Assembly (NCBI GenBank): GCA_002390165.1
Contig: DGOU01000016.1
Location: 7,841 to 21,582, forward strand
Reading direction: 5' to 3'
DNA length: 13,742 nt
Source: Lutibacter sp. UBA4458
GTDB lineage: Bacteria; Bacteroidota; Bacteroidia; Flavobacteriales; Flavobacteriaceae
Part shown: piece after piece, positions 5,990 to 13,742 of the stretch
Position numbering within the stretch: the first letter of the stretch is position 1
Layout: each line of letters opens with the position of its first letter
Made by a program: the position numbers and the translations under genes
Notes under the pieces: model-generated
What the model was told of the DNA's origin: nothing
Databases searched by the model: none
Seen by the model: only the letters and a program-made list of their open reading frames with translations

Positions 5990-8251
5990 ATGGCATTTGA
6001 TATAGATATGATTAAAAGCGTTTACTCACGCATGACAGAAAGAGTGGATGCTGCTAAAAAAGTGGTTGGAAAACCATTAACATTAGCCGAAAAGATATTA
6101 TATAACCACTTATGGGATGGAACTTCAAAACAGGCTTTTAAAAGAGGTGAAGATTATGTAGATTTTGCACCAGATAGAATTGCATGTCAAGATGCTACAG
6201 CTCAAATGGCATTACTACAATTTATGCAAGCTGGTAAAGATAAAGTAGCGGTTCCAACTACCGTGCATTGCGACCATTTAATACAAGCGAAAATGGGCGC
6301 GGATAAAGATTTACAAAATGCGATTAACACAAGTAGTGAGGTATTTAATTTTTTAGCATCTGTATCTAATAAATATGGAATTGGTTTTTGGAAACCAGGA
6401 GCAGGGATTATTCATCAAGTAGTTTTAGAAAACTATGCTTTTCCAGGAGGAATGATGATTGGTACAGATTCTCATACTGTAAATGCTGGTGGTTTAGGAA
6501 TGGTAGCTATTGGAGTTGGAGGAGCAGATGCCGTAGATGTAATGGCAGGAATGCCTTGGGAATTGAAATTTCCAAAATTAATAGGAATTAAACTTACAGG
6601 TAAACTATCTGGTTGGACAGCGCCCAAAGATGTGATTTTAAAAGTTGCAGGAATACTTACTGTAAAAGGAGGAACTGGTTGCATTGTAGAATATTTTGGA
6701 GAAGGAGCTAAATCAATTTCAGCAACAGGGAAAGGAACAATTTGTAATATGGGGGCTGAAATAGGAGCAACTACTTCTACTTTTGGTTATGATGATGCTA
6801 TGGAGCGTTATTTGAGAGCTACTAATAGAGCTGATATTGCAGATGAAGCAAATAAAATTGCCTCTTATTTAACGGGGGATGATGAAGTTTACGCAAATCC
6901 AGAAAACTATTTTGATGAAGTTGTAGAAATTAATTTATCTGAATTAAAACCTCATTTAAATGGACCGTTTACTCCAGATTTAGCAACTCCAGTTGGTGAA
7001 ATGAATGAAAAAGCAACCAAAAATGGATGGCCATTAAAAGTAGAATGGGGATTAATAGGTTCTTGTACAAATTCATCTTACGAAGATTTAACTCGTGCAG
7101 CATCAATTGCTAAGCAAGCGGTGGATAAAAAATTAGTAGCCAAAGCTGAATTTGGAATCAATCCTGGTTCAGAACAAGTTCGTTATACTGCCGAAAGAGA
7201 TGGCTTATTGGGAATATTTGAAGATTTAAATGCAAAAATATTTACTAATGCATGCGGACCTTGTATTGGTCAATGGGCTAGAGAAGGTGCAGATAAAGAG
7301 GAAAAAAATAGTATTGTACATTCTTTTAATAGAAATTTTTCAAAACGTGCTGATGGAAACCCAAATACTCATGCTTTTGTAGCTTCACCTTCTATGGTTG
7401 CGGCAGTTGCAATTTCTGGTCGATTAGATTTTAATCCAGCAACGGATAAATTAATTAATCAAGATGGTGTTGAGGTTATGTTAGAGGAACCAACAGGATT
7501 TGAATTACCTCCAAAAGGATTTGATGTAAAAGATCCAGGTTATGTTTCTCCAGTTAAAGATGGTTCTAAAATTGAAATTGAAGTATCTCCTGATTCTAAA
7601 AGGTTACAGCTACTAACACCTTTTATTCCTTTAGGAACAAATATTACAGGTGCTAAATTATTAATTAAAGCGCTTGGAAAATGTACAACAGACCATATTT
7701 CAATGGCTGGTCCTTGGTTACGATTCCGTGGACATTTAGATAACATTTCTAACAATTGCTTAATTGGAGCTGTAAATGCTTTTGGAGAAGCCACTAATAA
7801 AGTTAAAAACCAGATGAACGGTGAATTTGGTGCGGTACCAGATGTTGCTAGAGAGTATAAAGCAGCAGGAGTTAAAACTATAGTTGTTGGAGATCAAAAT
7901 TATGGAGAAGGCTCATCAAGAGAGCACGCCGCAATGGAACCTCGTCATTTAGGTGTTGCAGCTGTTATTGTTAAGTCATTTGCTCGTATACATGAAACAA
8001 ATCTTAAAAAACAAGGTATGTTAGGGTTAACTTTTGCTAATGAATTAGATTATAATTTAATTCAAGAAGATGACACCTTTAACTTCTTAGATTTGAATGA
8101 ATTTGCTCCTAATAAACAATTAACCTTAGAAATAGTGCATGCCGATGGTTTAAAAGATGTAATAAAATTGAATCATACCTATAATGCTGGTCAAATAGAT
8201 TGGTATAAAGAAGGTTCTGCATTAAATTTAATTAAAAAGGAGAACGCATAA
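5990..8251 (+). CDS. acn: Aconitate hydratase, mitochondrial-type
   Basis: [4Fe-4S] enzyme of the TCA cycle that interconverts citrate and isocitrate through cis-aconitate in the cytoplasm. Its 753 residues equal mature mitochondrial aconitase and are much shorter than E. coli AcnA (about 890), and the motifs align with the mitochondrial enzyme at nearly the same numbers. The cluster ligands are Cys359 in [12 protein letters not shown] and Cys422/Cys425 in [10 protein letters not shown]. The substrate-binding arginines in FNRNFSKR are Arg448 and Arg453, Arg580 is kept, and the catalytic serine region [13 protein letters not shown] has Ser642 and Arg644. The iron-regulatory-protein insertions are absent, so mRNA binding is not expected. 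The gene stands alone between rnpB and its own terminator. The ATG at 5990 starts directly with conserved-length sequence and lacks a Shine-Dalgarno, as do its neighbours. Confidence 0.97.
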   Translation: MAFDIDMIKSVYSRMTERVDAAKKVVGKPLTLAEKILYNHLWDGTSKQAFKRGEDYVDFAPDRIACQDATAQMALLQFMQAGKDKVAVPTTVHCDHLIQAKMGADKDLQNAINTSSEVFNFLASVSNKYGIGFWKPGAGIIHQVVLENYAFPGGMMIGTDSHTVNAGGLGMVAIGVGGADAVDVMAGMPWELKFPKLIGIKLTGKLSGWTAPKDVILKVAGILTVKGGTGCIVEYFGEGAKSISATGKGTICNMGAEIGATTSTFGYDDAMERYLRATNRADIADEANKIASYLTGDDEVYANPENYFDEVVEINLSELKPHLNGPFTPDLATPVGEMNEKATKNGWPLKVEWGLIGSCTNSSYEDLTRAASIAKQAVDKKLVAKAEFGINPGSEQVRYTAERDGLLGIFEDLNAKIFTNACGPCIGQWAREGADKEEKNSIVHSFNRNFSKRADGNPNTHAFVASPSMVAAVAISGRLDFNPATDKLINQDGVEVMLEEPTGFELPPKGFDVKDPGYVSPVKDGSKIEIEVSPDSKRLQLLTPFIPLGTNITGAKLLIKALGKCTTDHISMAGPWLRFRGHLDNISNNCLIGAVNAFGEATNKVKNQMNGEFGAVPDVAREYKAAGVKTIVVGDQNYGEGSSREHAAMEPRHLGVAAVIVKSFARIHETNLKKQGMLGLTFANELDYNLIQEDDTFNFLDLNEFAPNKQLTLEIVHADGLKDVIKLNHTYNAGQIDWYKEGSALNLIKKENA

Positions 8252-8277
8252 ATAATAGTTAACACTATAAAATATGG

Positions 8278-8308
8278 AAGGGAAACTTTGAACAGTTTCC
8301 CTTTTTTT
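8278..8308 (+). terminator. Rho-independent terminator after aconitase
   Basis: AAGGGAAACT (8278-8287) pairs perfectly with AGTTTCCCTT (8294-8303) around a six-base loop, followed by T residues to 8308. It starts 26 bases after the aconitase stop and separates that gene from the glycogen operon. Confidence 0.92.
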
Positions 8309-8377
8309 ATACTAAAAATTTACTATTTATTTATCAAGAAAAATTATCTAGTTTATTTTAAAATTTTCGTAACTTTT

Positions 8378-8385
8378 TACCTTTA
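8378..8385 (+). promoter_or_regulatory. Weak candidate -7 box for the glgACB operon
   Basis: TACCTTTA differs from TAnnTTTG by the final base. It lies only 10 bases before the glgA ATG, so the leader would be nearly absent, and no TTG element is seen about 20 bases upstream. A promoter must lie between the aconitase terminator (8308) and 8396, but this is only the best visible guess. Confidence 0.25.
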
Positions 8386-8395
8386 AATAAAATTT

Positions 8396-9808
8396 ATGAA
8401 AATTACTCATGTAAGTGCAGAATGTTATCCTGTGGCAAAAGTAGGAGGTCTTGCGGATGTTGTTGGTTCTTTGCCAAAATATCAAAATTTAATGGGATAT
8501 GAAGCACAAGTGATTATGCCTTTTTATAACAATAATTTTGTACAAAATCAAAACTTTTCTTGTGTGTATGAAGATGAATTGCAATTAGGTGAAAAAAAAT
8601 ATTTGTTTAAAATTATGAAGTTAAGTGGTTCAAAACTTGGTTTTGAACTATTTTTGGTAGATATCCCAAAACTTTTGTTTACGGATTATGTATATTCTAA
8701 TGAGGATAGTGAGCGTTTTTTAGGATTTCAAATTGCGGTTTTAAATTGGGTTTCCACTTTAAAAAAGAAACCTTCAATTATGCATTGCCACGATCATCAT
8801 ACCGGATTAATTCCTTTTATGATGACTCAATGTATTAAATATGATATTTTAAAAACTATTTCTACCGTTTTAACTATTCATAATGCGCAATATCAAGGAT
8901 GGTTTTCTCATAAAAAAGTGCATTTAATTCCTGCTTTTAATTTTAATAATGTTGGTTTATTAGATTGGGATGGCAGTATAAATCCACTTGCTGCAGCTAT
9001 AAAATGCGCTTGGAAAGTTACCACAGTTTCACCAAGCTATATGCAAGAGCTTATTTTATCTGCTAATGGCTTAGAAAATTTATTGCATCATGAATCCGCA
9101 AAATGTGTTGGGGTTTTAAATGGTATTGATACGGAAGTTTGGAATGCTGAAAAAGACAAATATTTATTAAAATCGTACAAATTAAGTACAGTCCAATCTG
9201 GAAAAAAAGAACATAAAAAATATTTGTGCAAGCAATTTAAATTAGATGCAACTAAACCATTATTTATATTTATTGGAAGGTTAGTAGGTGAAAAAGGAGC
9301 AGATTTATTGCCAGAAGTTTTTAAAGAAGTTCTAAAAAAAGGTAATTGTTCTATATTGTTATTAGGCTCTGGTCATGATAATATTGAAAATGATTTAAAT
9401 CAATTGAAAAATCAGTATAAAGGAAATTATAATTGCTATATTGGTTATAATGAAAAACTAGCGCATATTATGTATGCTGGTGCAGATTTTTTATTAATGC
9501 CATCGCGTGTTGAACCTTGTGGATTGAATCAATTGTATGCATTAAGATATGGAACTATTCCTGTGGTTAGAAGCATTGGCGGATTAAAAGATACGGTTAT
9601 AGATATTAGTAATAAAAAGGAAGGTGTTGGTATTGTACATCAAAAAGTTGAAGTTAAGGAAATTATAGATGCAATTGCTAGGGCAGTTAATTTGTATGAA
9701 AGCCAACCAGTATTTAAAAAAGTAAGAAAAAGAGGAATGCAAAAAAATCATTCTTGGGAAGTTTCCGCAACTTCTTATATAAACATTTATAAATCATTAA
9801 TAGCTTAA
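8396..9808 (+). CDS. glgA: Glycogen synthase (ADP-glucose dependent, GT5)
   Basis: Transfers glucose from ADP-glucose to the non-reducing end of a growing alpha-1,4-glucan; cytoplasmic. Its 470 residues match the 477 of E. coli GlgA. The N-terminal Rossmann domain has KVGGLADVVGSLPK (15-28), the ADP-glucose loop, and CHDHHTGL (131-138). The C-terminal domain has FIGRLVGEKGADLLPEV (292-308), with Arg295 and Lys300 at the E. coli Arg300/Lys305 positions. PSRVEPCGLNQLYALRYG (369-386) carries Glu373, equivalent to the catalytic-site Glu377. It is the first gene of the glycogen operon and glgC starts 3 bases after its stop. The ATG is chosen because KITHVSAECYPVAKVGG is the standard N terminus of the family. 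No feature suggests a GT5 starch synthase with extra domains. Confidence 0.97.
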   Translation: MKITHVSAECYPVAKVGGLADVVGSLPKYQNLMGYEAQVIMPFYNNNFVQNQNFSCVYEDELQLGEKKYLFKIMKLSGSKLGFELFLVDIPKLLFTDYVYSNEDSERFLGFQIAVLNWVSTLKKKPSIMHCHDHHTGLIPFMMTQCIKYDILKTISTVLTIHNAQYQGWFSHKKVHLIPAFNFNNVGLLDWDGSINPLAAAIKCAWKVTTVSPSYMQELILSANGLENLLHHESAKCVGVLNGIDTEVWNAEKDKYLLKSYKLSTVQSGKKEHKKYLCKQFKLDATKPLFIFIGRLVGEKGADLLPEVFKEVLKKGNCSILLLGSGHDNIENDLNQLKNQYKGNYNCYIGYNEKLAHIMYAGADFLLMPSRVEPCGLNQLYALRYGTIPVVRSIGGLKDTVIDISNKKEGVGIVHQKVEVKEIIDAIARAVNLYESQPVFKKVRKRGMQKNHSWEVSATSYINIYKSLIA

Positions 9809-9811
9809 ATT

Positions 9812-11074
9812 ATGGTAAATAAAAAAGTTTTAGCAATTATTTTAGGAGGAGGTCAAGGTTCAAGATTATATCCTTTAACCGAAGCACGTTCAAAACCAGC
9901 AGTACCAATTGCCGGAAAATATCGGTTGGTTGATATACCTATTTCAAATTGTATAAATTCTGGAATTAAACGAATGTATGTTTTAACTCAGTTTAATTCT
10001 GCATCTCTAAATAAACATATAAAAAATACATACCATTTTAGTTTTTTTACCTCGGCATTTGTAGATGTTTTGGCAGCGGAACAAACCCCAGGAAACAATA
10101 CTTGGTTTCAAGGAACTGCAGATGCTGTTAGGCAAAGTATGCATCATTTTTTAAAAAATGATTTTGATTATGCTTTAATTTTATCTGGAGATCAGTTATA
10201 CCAAATGGATTTTAATAAGATGGTGGAAGCACATGAAAAAAGTAAAGTAGAAATTTCTATTGCAACTATTCCTGTAAATGCCAAAGATGCTCCTTCATTC
10301 GGAATTTTAAAATCAGACAAAAATAATTTTATTTCCTCTTTTATTGAAAAACCAGCATCTAAATTATTACCAGATTGGACTTCTGAAGTAAGTGATGAAA
10401 TGAAGAAGGAAGGAAGAGAATATTTAGCATCTATGGGTATTTATATTTTTAATAGAGATTTATTAATTAAATTAATGAATAATCCAGATACTATTGATTT
10501 TGGTAAGGAAATAATTCCACAAGCATTAGAAAAACATCCTGTTTTAAGCTATCAATATGAAAATTATTGGACAGATATAGGAAATATTGATTCGTTTTTT
10601 GAAGCTAATCTTGGGTTAACGGATACCTTTCCAAAGTTTGATTTATATAGTCGTGAAAAAAGAATTTATACGCATGCAAGAATGTTGCCTACAACTAAAA
10701 TATCTGGAACAAATTTAGATAAAACGGTAATTGCAGAAGGTTGTATTATTGATGCAGGAAAAATAGAACATTCTGTAATAGGCGTACGTTCAAAAATAGA
10801 TAAAGAATCTACCGTAATTAATACCTATATGATGGGTAGTGATTACTATCAATCCATTGAAGAAATATTAGATAAAAAAGTAGTTTCTATGGGAATTGGT
10901 AAACGATGCTTTATTAAAAATGCTATTTTAGATAAAAATTGTTGTATTGGAAATGATGTTAGAATTAATGGAGGAAAACATTTAAAAGATTGTGAAACAG
11001 ATACCTATGTGGTTAGAGATGGTATTGTTGTAATAAAAAAAGAAGCCGTTATACCAAACGGATTTATAATTTAA
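9812..11074 (+). CDS. glgC: Glucose-1-phosphate adenylyltransferase (ADP-glucose pyrophosphorylase)
   Basis: Makes ADP-glucose from ATP and glucose 1-phosphate, the regulated first step of glycogen synthesis. It has 420 residues. The N-terminal nucleotidyltransferase domain opens with LGGGQGSRLYPLTEARSKPA (11-30), then VPIAGKYRLVDIPISN, FQGTADAVRQ (99-108, ATP site), SGDQLYQMD (125-133), FIEKP (177-181, glucose-1-phosphate lysine) and YWTDIGNIDSF (252-262). The C-terminal third is the left-handed beta-helix that controls tetramer and allosteric behaviour. The C terminus (VVIKKEAVIPNGFII) resembles the cyanobacterial and plant enzymes, activated by 3-phosphoglycerate, more than E. coli GlgC; effector preference is inference only. 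The gene starts 3 bases after glgA and ends 3 bases before glgB, so translational coupling is likely. Confidence 0.97.
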   Translation: MVNKKVLAIILGGGQGSRLYPLTEARSKPAVPIAGKYRLVDIPISNCINSGIKRMYVLTQFNSASLNKHIKNTYHFSFFTSAFVDVLAAEQTPGNNTWFQGTADAVRQSMHHFLKNDFDYALILSGDQLYQMDFNKMVEAHEKSKVEISIATIPVNAKDAPSFGILKSDKNNFISSFIEKPASKLLPDWTSEVSDEMKKEGREYLASMGIYIFNRDLLIKLMNNPDTIDFGKEIIPQALEKHPVLSYQYENYWTDIGNIDSFFEANLGLTDTFPKFDLYSREKRIYTHARMLPTTKISGTNLDKTVIAEGCIIDAGKIEHSVIGVRSKIDKESTVINTYMMGSDYYQSIEEILDKKVVSMGIGKRCFIKNAILDKNCCIGNDVRINGGKHLKDCETDTYVVRDGIVVIKKEAVIPNGFII

Positions 11075-11077
11075 AAT

Positions 11078-12982
11078 ATGTCAAAAACACTTGCATTTAG
11101 CCTTTTTACTGAATTCGATATAAATTTATTTAAATCAGGGAAACATTATAGACTATACGAAAAATTTGGAGCACATTTAACCGAAATTGATGGCGTAGCT
11201 GGGACCTATTTTTCTGTTTGGGCACCAAGCGCAAGTTCGGTAAGTGTAATTGGTGATTTTAATTATTGGAACGATACTGAAAATCAATTAAATGTAAGAT
11301 GGGATGAAAGTGGCATTTGGGAAGGATTTGTTCCTGGAGTTGTAAAAGGAGCTAAATATAAGTATAAAATAAAAAGTAACTTAAATAATATAGTTACTGA
11401 AAAAGCCGATCCTTATGCCAGAAGAAGTGAGCATCCACCAAAAACTGCATCTATTGTTTGGGAAGATGATTACAAATGGAAAGACAAAAAATGGTTAAAT
11501 GCCAGAAAAACTAAAAATGCACTAAACCAACCATTTTCTGTGTATGAAGTTCATTTAGGTTCTTGGAAACGAAAAGTAGAAGAAAATAGATTTTTGTCCT
11601 ATATTGAATTGGCAGATGAATTGGTGAATTATGTGAAAGAAATGAATTTTACTCATGTAGAATTTATGCCAATAATGGAATACCCTTATGATCCTTCTTG
11701 GGGTTATCAAATTACTGGATATTTTGCACCAACATCACGTTTTGGCTATCCTGAAGAATTTAAATATTTATTAGATAAATTTCATCAAAAAAATATCGGT
11801 ATAATTTTAGATTGGGTTCCATCGCATTTTCCAGAAGATGCTCACGGATTAGGTTTTTTTGATGGTTCAAATTTATATGAACATCCTGATAAAAGAAAAG
11901 GATATCATCCAGATTGGAAAAGTTTAATTTTTAATTATGGTAGAAAAGAAGTGCGCTCATTTTTAATAAGTAACGCACTATTTTGGCTAGATAAATATCA
12001 TGTAGATGGATTGCGAGTAGATGCAGTAGCTTCAATGTTATACTTAGATTATTCAAGGGATGAAGGAGAGTGGGAACCTAATAAATTTGGTGGTAGAGAA
12101 AACTTAGATGCCATTCAATTTATAAAAGAAATGAATGTTGCGGTTTATAAAAATTACCCTGATGTACAAACTATAGCAGAAGAATCTACTTCATTTCCTA
12201 TGGTTTCCAAACCAACTTTTGCTGGAGGTTTAGGTTTCGGTATGAAATGGATGATGGGTTGGATGCACGATACTTTGCAGTACATGTCAAAAATTCCAAT
12301 CTATAGAAAACATCATCAAGGAGATATTACTTTTAGTTTAACGTATGCATTTACCGAAAATTTTATGTTACCATTATCGCATGATGAGGTAGTTTATGGT
12401 AAAAATTCCATTTTAGGTAAAATGCCAGGTGATGAGTGGCAGCGTTTTGCCAATTTAAGAGTTTTATATGGGTATATGTTTGCTCATCCAGGAACCAAAT
12501 TAATTTTTATGGGAGGGGAGTTTGGACAATATAATGAATGGAATTTTCAGGAAAGTTTAGATTGGAATTTATTAGATTTTGAACCTCATAAAAAAACTAA
12601 AAACTATTTTAAGGCCCTTAATACATTTTATAAAAAAACACCTGCATTATTTGAAAAATCTTTTGAAACAGATGGTTTTGAATGGATAAATTACAACGAT
12701 GCTGATAATTCTGTAATTTCATTTATCAGAAAAGGAAATAATAATTCTAAGGTTGTAGTGGTTTGTAATTTTATTCCTAAAATTCATAGTAATTATAGAA
12801 TTGGAATTCCATATTTAGGAGCTTTAAAAGAAATATTTAATAGTGATGCCAAAAAATTTGGTGGAAGCGGCGTGAAAAACTCTAAGTTAATATCTATTGA
12901 AAATAAAGAATGGAATTTAAAACCTAATTCTGCCGAAATAAAAGTACCTCCATTAGGTTTAGTTATTTTTAGTGTAACATAG
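11078..12982 (+). CDS. glgB: 1,4-alpha-glucan branching enzyme (GH13)
   Basis: Cuts alpha-1,4-glucan chains and rejoins them through alpha-1,6 bonds, making glycogen branched. Its 634 residues are about 95 fewer than E. coli GlgB (728), because the first of the two N-terminal domains is missing. The protein begins almost directly with the CBM48 beta-sandwich (about 30-130; FSVWAPSASSVSVIGDFNYWN at 45-65). The catalytic barrel has LDWVPSHFPED (244-254), GLRVDAVASML with nucleophile Asp315 (311-321), TIAEES with acid/base Glu368 (365-370) and LSHDE with Asp436 as transition-state stabiliser (433-437). A C-terminal beta domain ends LGLVIFSV. Short forms of this kind are well known and active. 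It is the third gene of the operon, starting 3 bases after glgC. No convincing terminator follows, only AT-rich sequence. Confidence 0.97.
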   Translation: MSKTLAFSLFTEFDINLFKSGKHYRLYEKFGAHLTEIDGVAGTYFSVWAPSASSVSVIGDFNYWNDTENQLNVRWDESGIWEGFVPGVVKGAKYKYKIKSNLNNIVTEKADPYARRSEHPPKTASIVWEDDYKWKDKKWLNARKTKNALNQPFSVYEVHLGSWKRKVEENRFLSYIELADELVNYVKEMNFTHVEFMPIMEYPYDPSWGYQITGYFAPTSRFGYPEEFKYLLDKFHQKNIGIILDWVPSHFPEDAHGLGFFDGSNLYEHPDKRKGYHPDWKSLIFNYGRKEVRSFLISNALFWLDKYHVDGLRVDAVASMLYLDYSRDEGEWEPNKFGGRENLDAIQFIKEMNVAVYKNYPDVQTIAEESTSFPMVSKPTFAGGLGFGMKWMMGWMHDTLQYMSKIPIYRKHHQGDITFSLTYAFTENFMLPLSHDEVVYGKNSILGKMPGDEWQRFANLRVLYGYMFAHPGTKLIFMGGEFGQYNEWNFQESLDWNLLDFEPHKKTKNYFKALNTFYKKTPALFEKSFETDGFEWINYNDADNSVISFIRKGNNNSKVVVVCNFIPKIHSNYRIGIPYLGALKEIFNSDAKKFGGSGVKNSKLISIENKEWNLKPNSAEIKVPPLGLVIFSVT

Positions 12983-13022
12983 TAAAATTTATTTTTTTCT
13001 TAAAATTTTTATCTTTAAAATG

Positions 13023-13053
13023 CATAAAAGTTTCTATTTTTGCAACTTTTATG
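13023..13053. repeat. Perfect 10-bp inverted repeat bracketing the GH31 promoter box
   Basis: CATAAAAGTT (13023-13032) and AACTTTTATG (13044-13053) are exact reverse complements separated by 11 bases. The half-site centres are 21 bases apart, two helical turns, and the TATTTTTG box lies wholly inside the gap. This is the layout of an operator for a dimeric regulator. As an RNA hairpin it would lack a following T run, so it is a poor terminator for glgB. Confidence 0.5.
13035..13042 (+). promoter_or_regulatory. -7 box of the GH31 gene promoter
   Basis: TATTTTTG matches TAnnTTTG exactly and is followed by CAA, identical to the box before rnpB (11 of 11 bases). Transcription would begin near 13048, about 20 bases before the ATG. 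A -33 TTG is not evident. It suggests the GH31 gene has a promoter of its own although it follows glgB by only 85 bases. Confidence 0.55.
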
Positions 13054-13067
13054 TAAAAGAATGATTT

Positions 13068-13742
13068 ATGATAATAAACACAGAGTTAGTTCAAAAAGGA
13101 AATCAATTCCCCAATAATATAATTAATTTTAAAAAAGATGGAGATACGTTATATTTTACAACAACTAATAATGTTGTACTTCAATTAACAATAAGAAGAG
13201 ATAGCGTACTTAGATTTAGATATACTACCAAAGGCGTTTTTGAAAACGATTTTTCCTACGCCATAACTAAACACGCCACAAGTGGTTTTAATAAACTTGA
13301 AATTACTGAAGATAAAGAGTATTATGTGGTTACCACTTCAAAATTAATCTGCAAAATATTCAAAGAAAATTTACATATATCTATTTTTGATGCAAAAGAT
13401 AACGAACTTATTTGTAAAGATGAGTTGGGTTTTCATTGGGAAGAAAGTTATGAATTTGGTGGCGATATTGTAAAAATGTCTAAAATTTCTCAAGAAGGAG
13501 AAAGTTATTTTGGCTTGGGAGATAAACCTGTTCAAAATAATTTAAAAGGAAAACGTTTTGAAAATTGGGTAACAGATTCTTATGCTTTTGGTAAAGATTC
13601 TGATCCAATTTATAAAGACATTCCTTTTTATACCGGATTGCACCATAAAAAATCTTACGGTATTTTTTTCGATAATTCATTTCGTTCTTTTTTTGATTTT
13701 TCGCACGAAAGAAGAAACGTAACTAGTTTTTGGGCGCAAGGT
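13068..13742 (+). CDS. Glycoside hydrolase family 31 alpha-glucosidase, N-terminal part (3' truncated by window end)
   Basis: GH31 enzymes release alpha-linked glucose (some act on xylose or transfer glucose). The frame stays open from the ATG to the last base, giving 225 residues of a protein that is usually 700-800. What is visible is the N-terminal beta-sandwich (about 1-135), then SYFGLGDKP (about 145-153), WVTDSYAFGKDSDPIYKDIP (about 165-184), FYTGLHHKKSYGIFFDNSFR (about 185-204) and FDFS, blocks typical of the GH31 segment before the catalytic barrel. The catalytic aspartates lie beyond the window, so activity and substrate cannot be judged. No signal peptide is seen (MIINTELVQKGNQF), suggesting a cytoplasmic enzyme. 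A TGA lies in frame two codons upstream, making 13068 the earliest ATG. Position after glgACB suggests a role in glycogen or malto-oligosaccharide turnover. Confidence 0.9.
   Translation, partial: MIINTELVQKGNQFPNNIINFKKDGDTLYFTTTNNVVLQLTIRRDSVLRFRYTTKGVFENDFSYAITKHATSGFNKLEITEDKEYYVVTTSKLICKIFKENLHISIFDAKDNELICKDELGFHWEESYEFGGDIVKMSKISQEGESYFGLGDKPVQNNLKGKRFENWVTDSYAFGKDSDPIYKDIPFYTGLHHKKSYGIFFDNSFRSFFDFSHERRNVTSFWAQG

Noticed and set aside
6388..6684. Overlapping plus- and minus-strand frames inside aconitase, and a similar minus-strand frame at 7540-7794
   Set aside because: All lie within the highly conserved aconitase frame and resemble no protein.
13061..13117. Alternative ATG for the GH31 gene at 13061
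   Set aside because: That frame hits a stop after 18 codons; only the ATG at 13068 leads into the GH31 sequence.
13480..13680. Minus-strand frame of 66 codons near the window end
   Set aside because: Opposite the conserved GH31 block; no start context or homology visible.
1..13742. CRISPR arrays, insertion sequences, tRNA genes, phage or defence genes
   Set aside because: I looked for spaced direct repeats, terminal inverted repeats with transposase frames, cloverleaf sequences and known defence motifs and saw none; the window is filled with core genes in one orientation.

Overview
The window is a chromosomal segment of a low-G+C member of the Bacteroidota, most likely family Flavobacteriaceae. 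Four things point there: AT-rich codon use, starts without clear Shine-Dalgarno sequences, promoter-like TAnnTTTG boxes, and family-specific genes (DUF4290 next to murA, a DnaJ with half of its zinc cysteines, a mitochondrial-type aconitase). Genus cannot be fixed from this alone. All genes are on the + strand. I see no tRNA, insertion sequence, CRISPR array, phage gene or sign of recent transfer.

Layout. 1-1548: 3' two-thirds of a UvrD/PcrA-type DNA helicase, cut by the window edge. 1613-3568: a DUF4290 protein and murA, probably co-transcribed and closed by a clear terminator. 3624-5327: a near-perfect sigma-54 type -24/-12 promoter followed by grpE and dnaJ. 5328-5500: three hairpins, two of them good terminators, and then a promoter box. 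5501-5806: rnpB, the RNase P RNA. 5990-8251: aconitase, with its own promoter-like box and terminator. 8396-12982: glgA-glgC-glgB separated by only 3 bases each, a complete glycogen-synthesis operon. 13068-13742: the N-terminal part of a GH31 alpha-glucosidase, cut by the window end and preceded by a perfect inverted repeat that brackets its promoter box.

Functionally these are mostly housekeeping modules: DNA repair, peptidoglycan precursor synthesis, Hsp70 co-chaperones, tRNA processing, the TCA cycle and glycogen storage. GlgC makes ADP-glucose, GlgA polymerises it, GlgB branches the chain, and the GH31 enzyme is placed to act on alpha-glucans or their oligosaccharides.

I found no wholly new multi-gene system. 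The points most worth a second look are the sigma-54 promoter in front of grpE-dnaJ, the Cys-to-Asp active-site change in MurA, the missing zinc site I in DnaJ, the operator-like repeat at the GH31 promoter, the DUF4290-murA pairing, and the stacked hairpins before rnpB.
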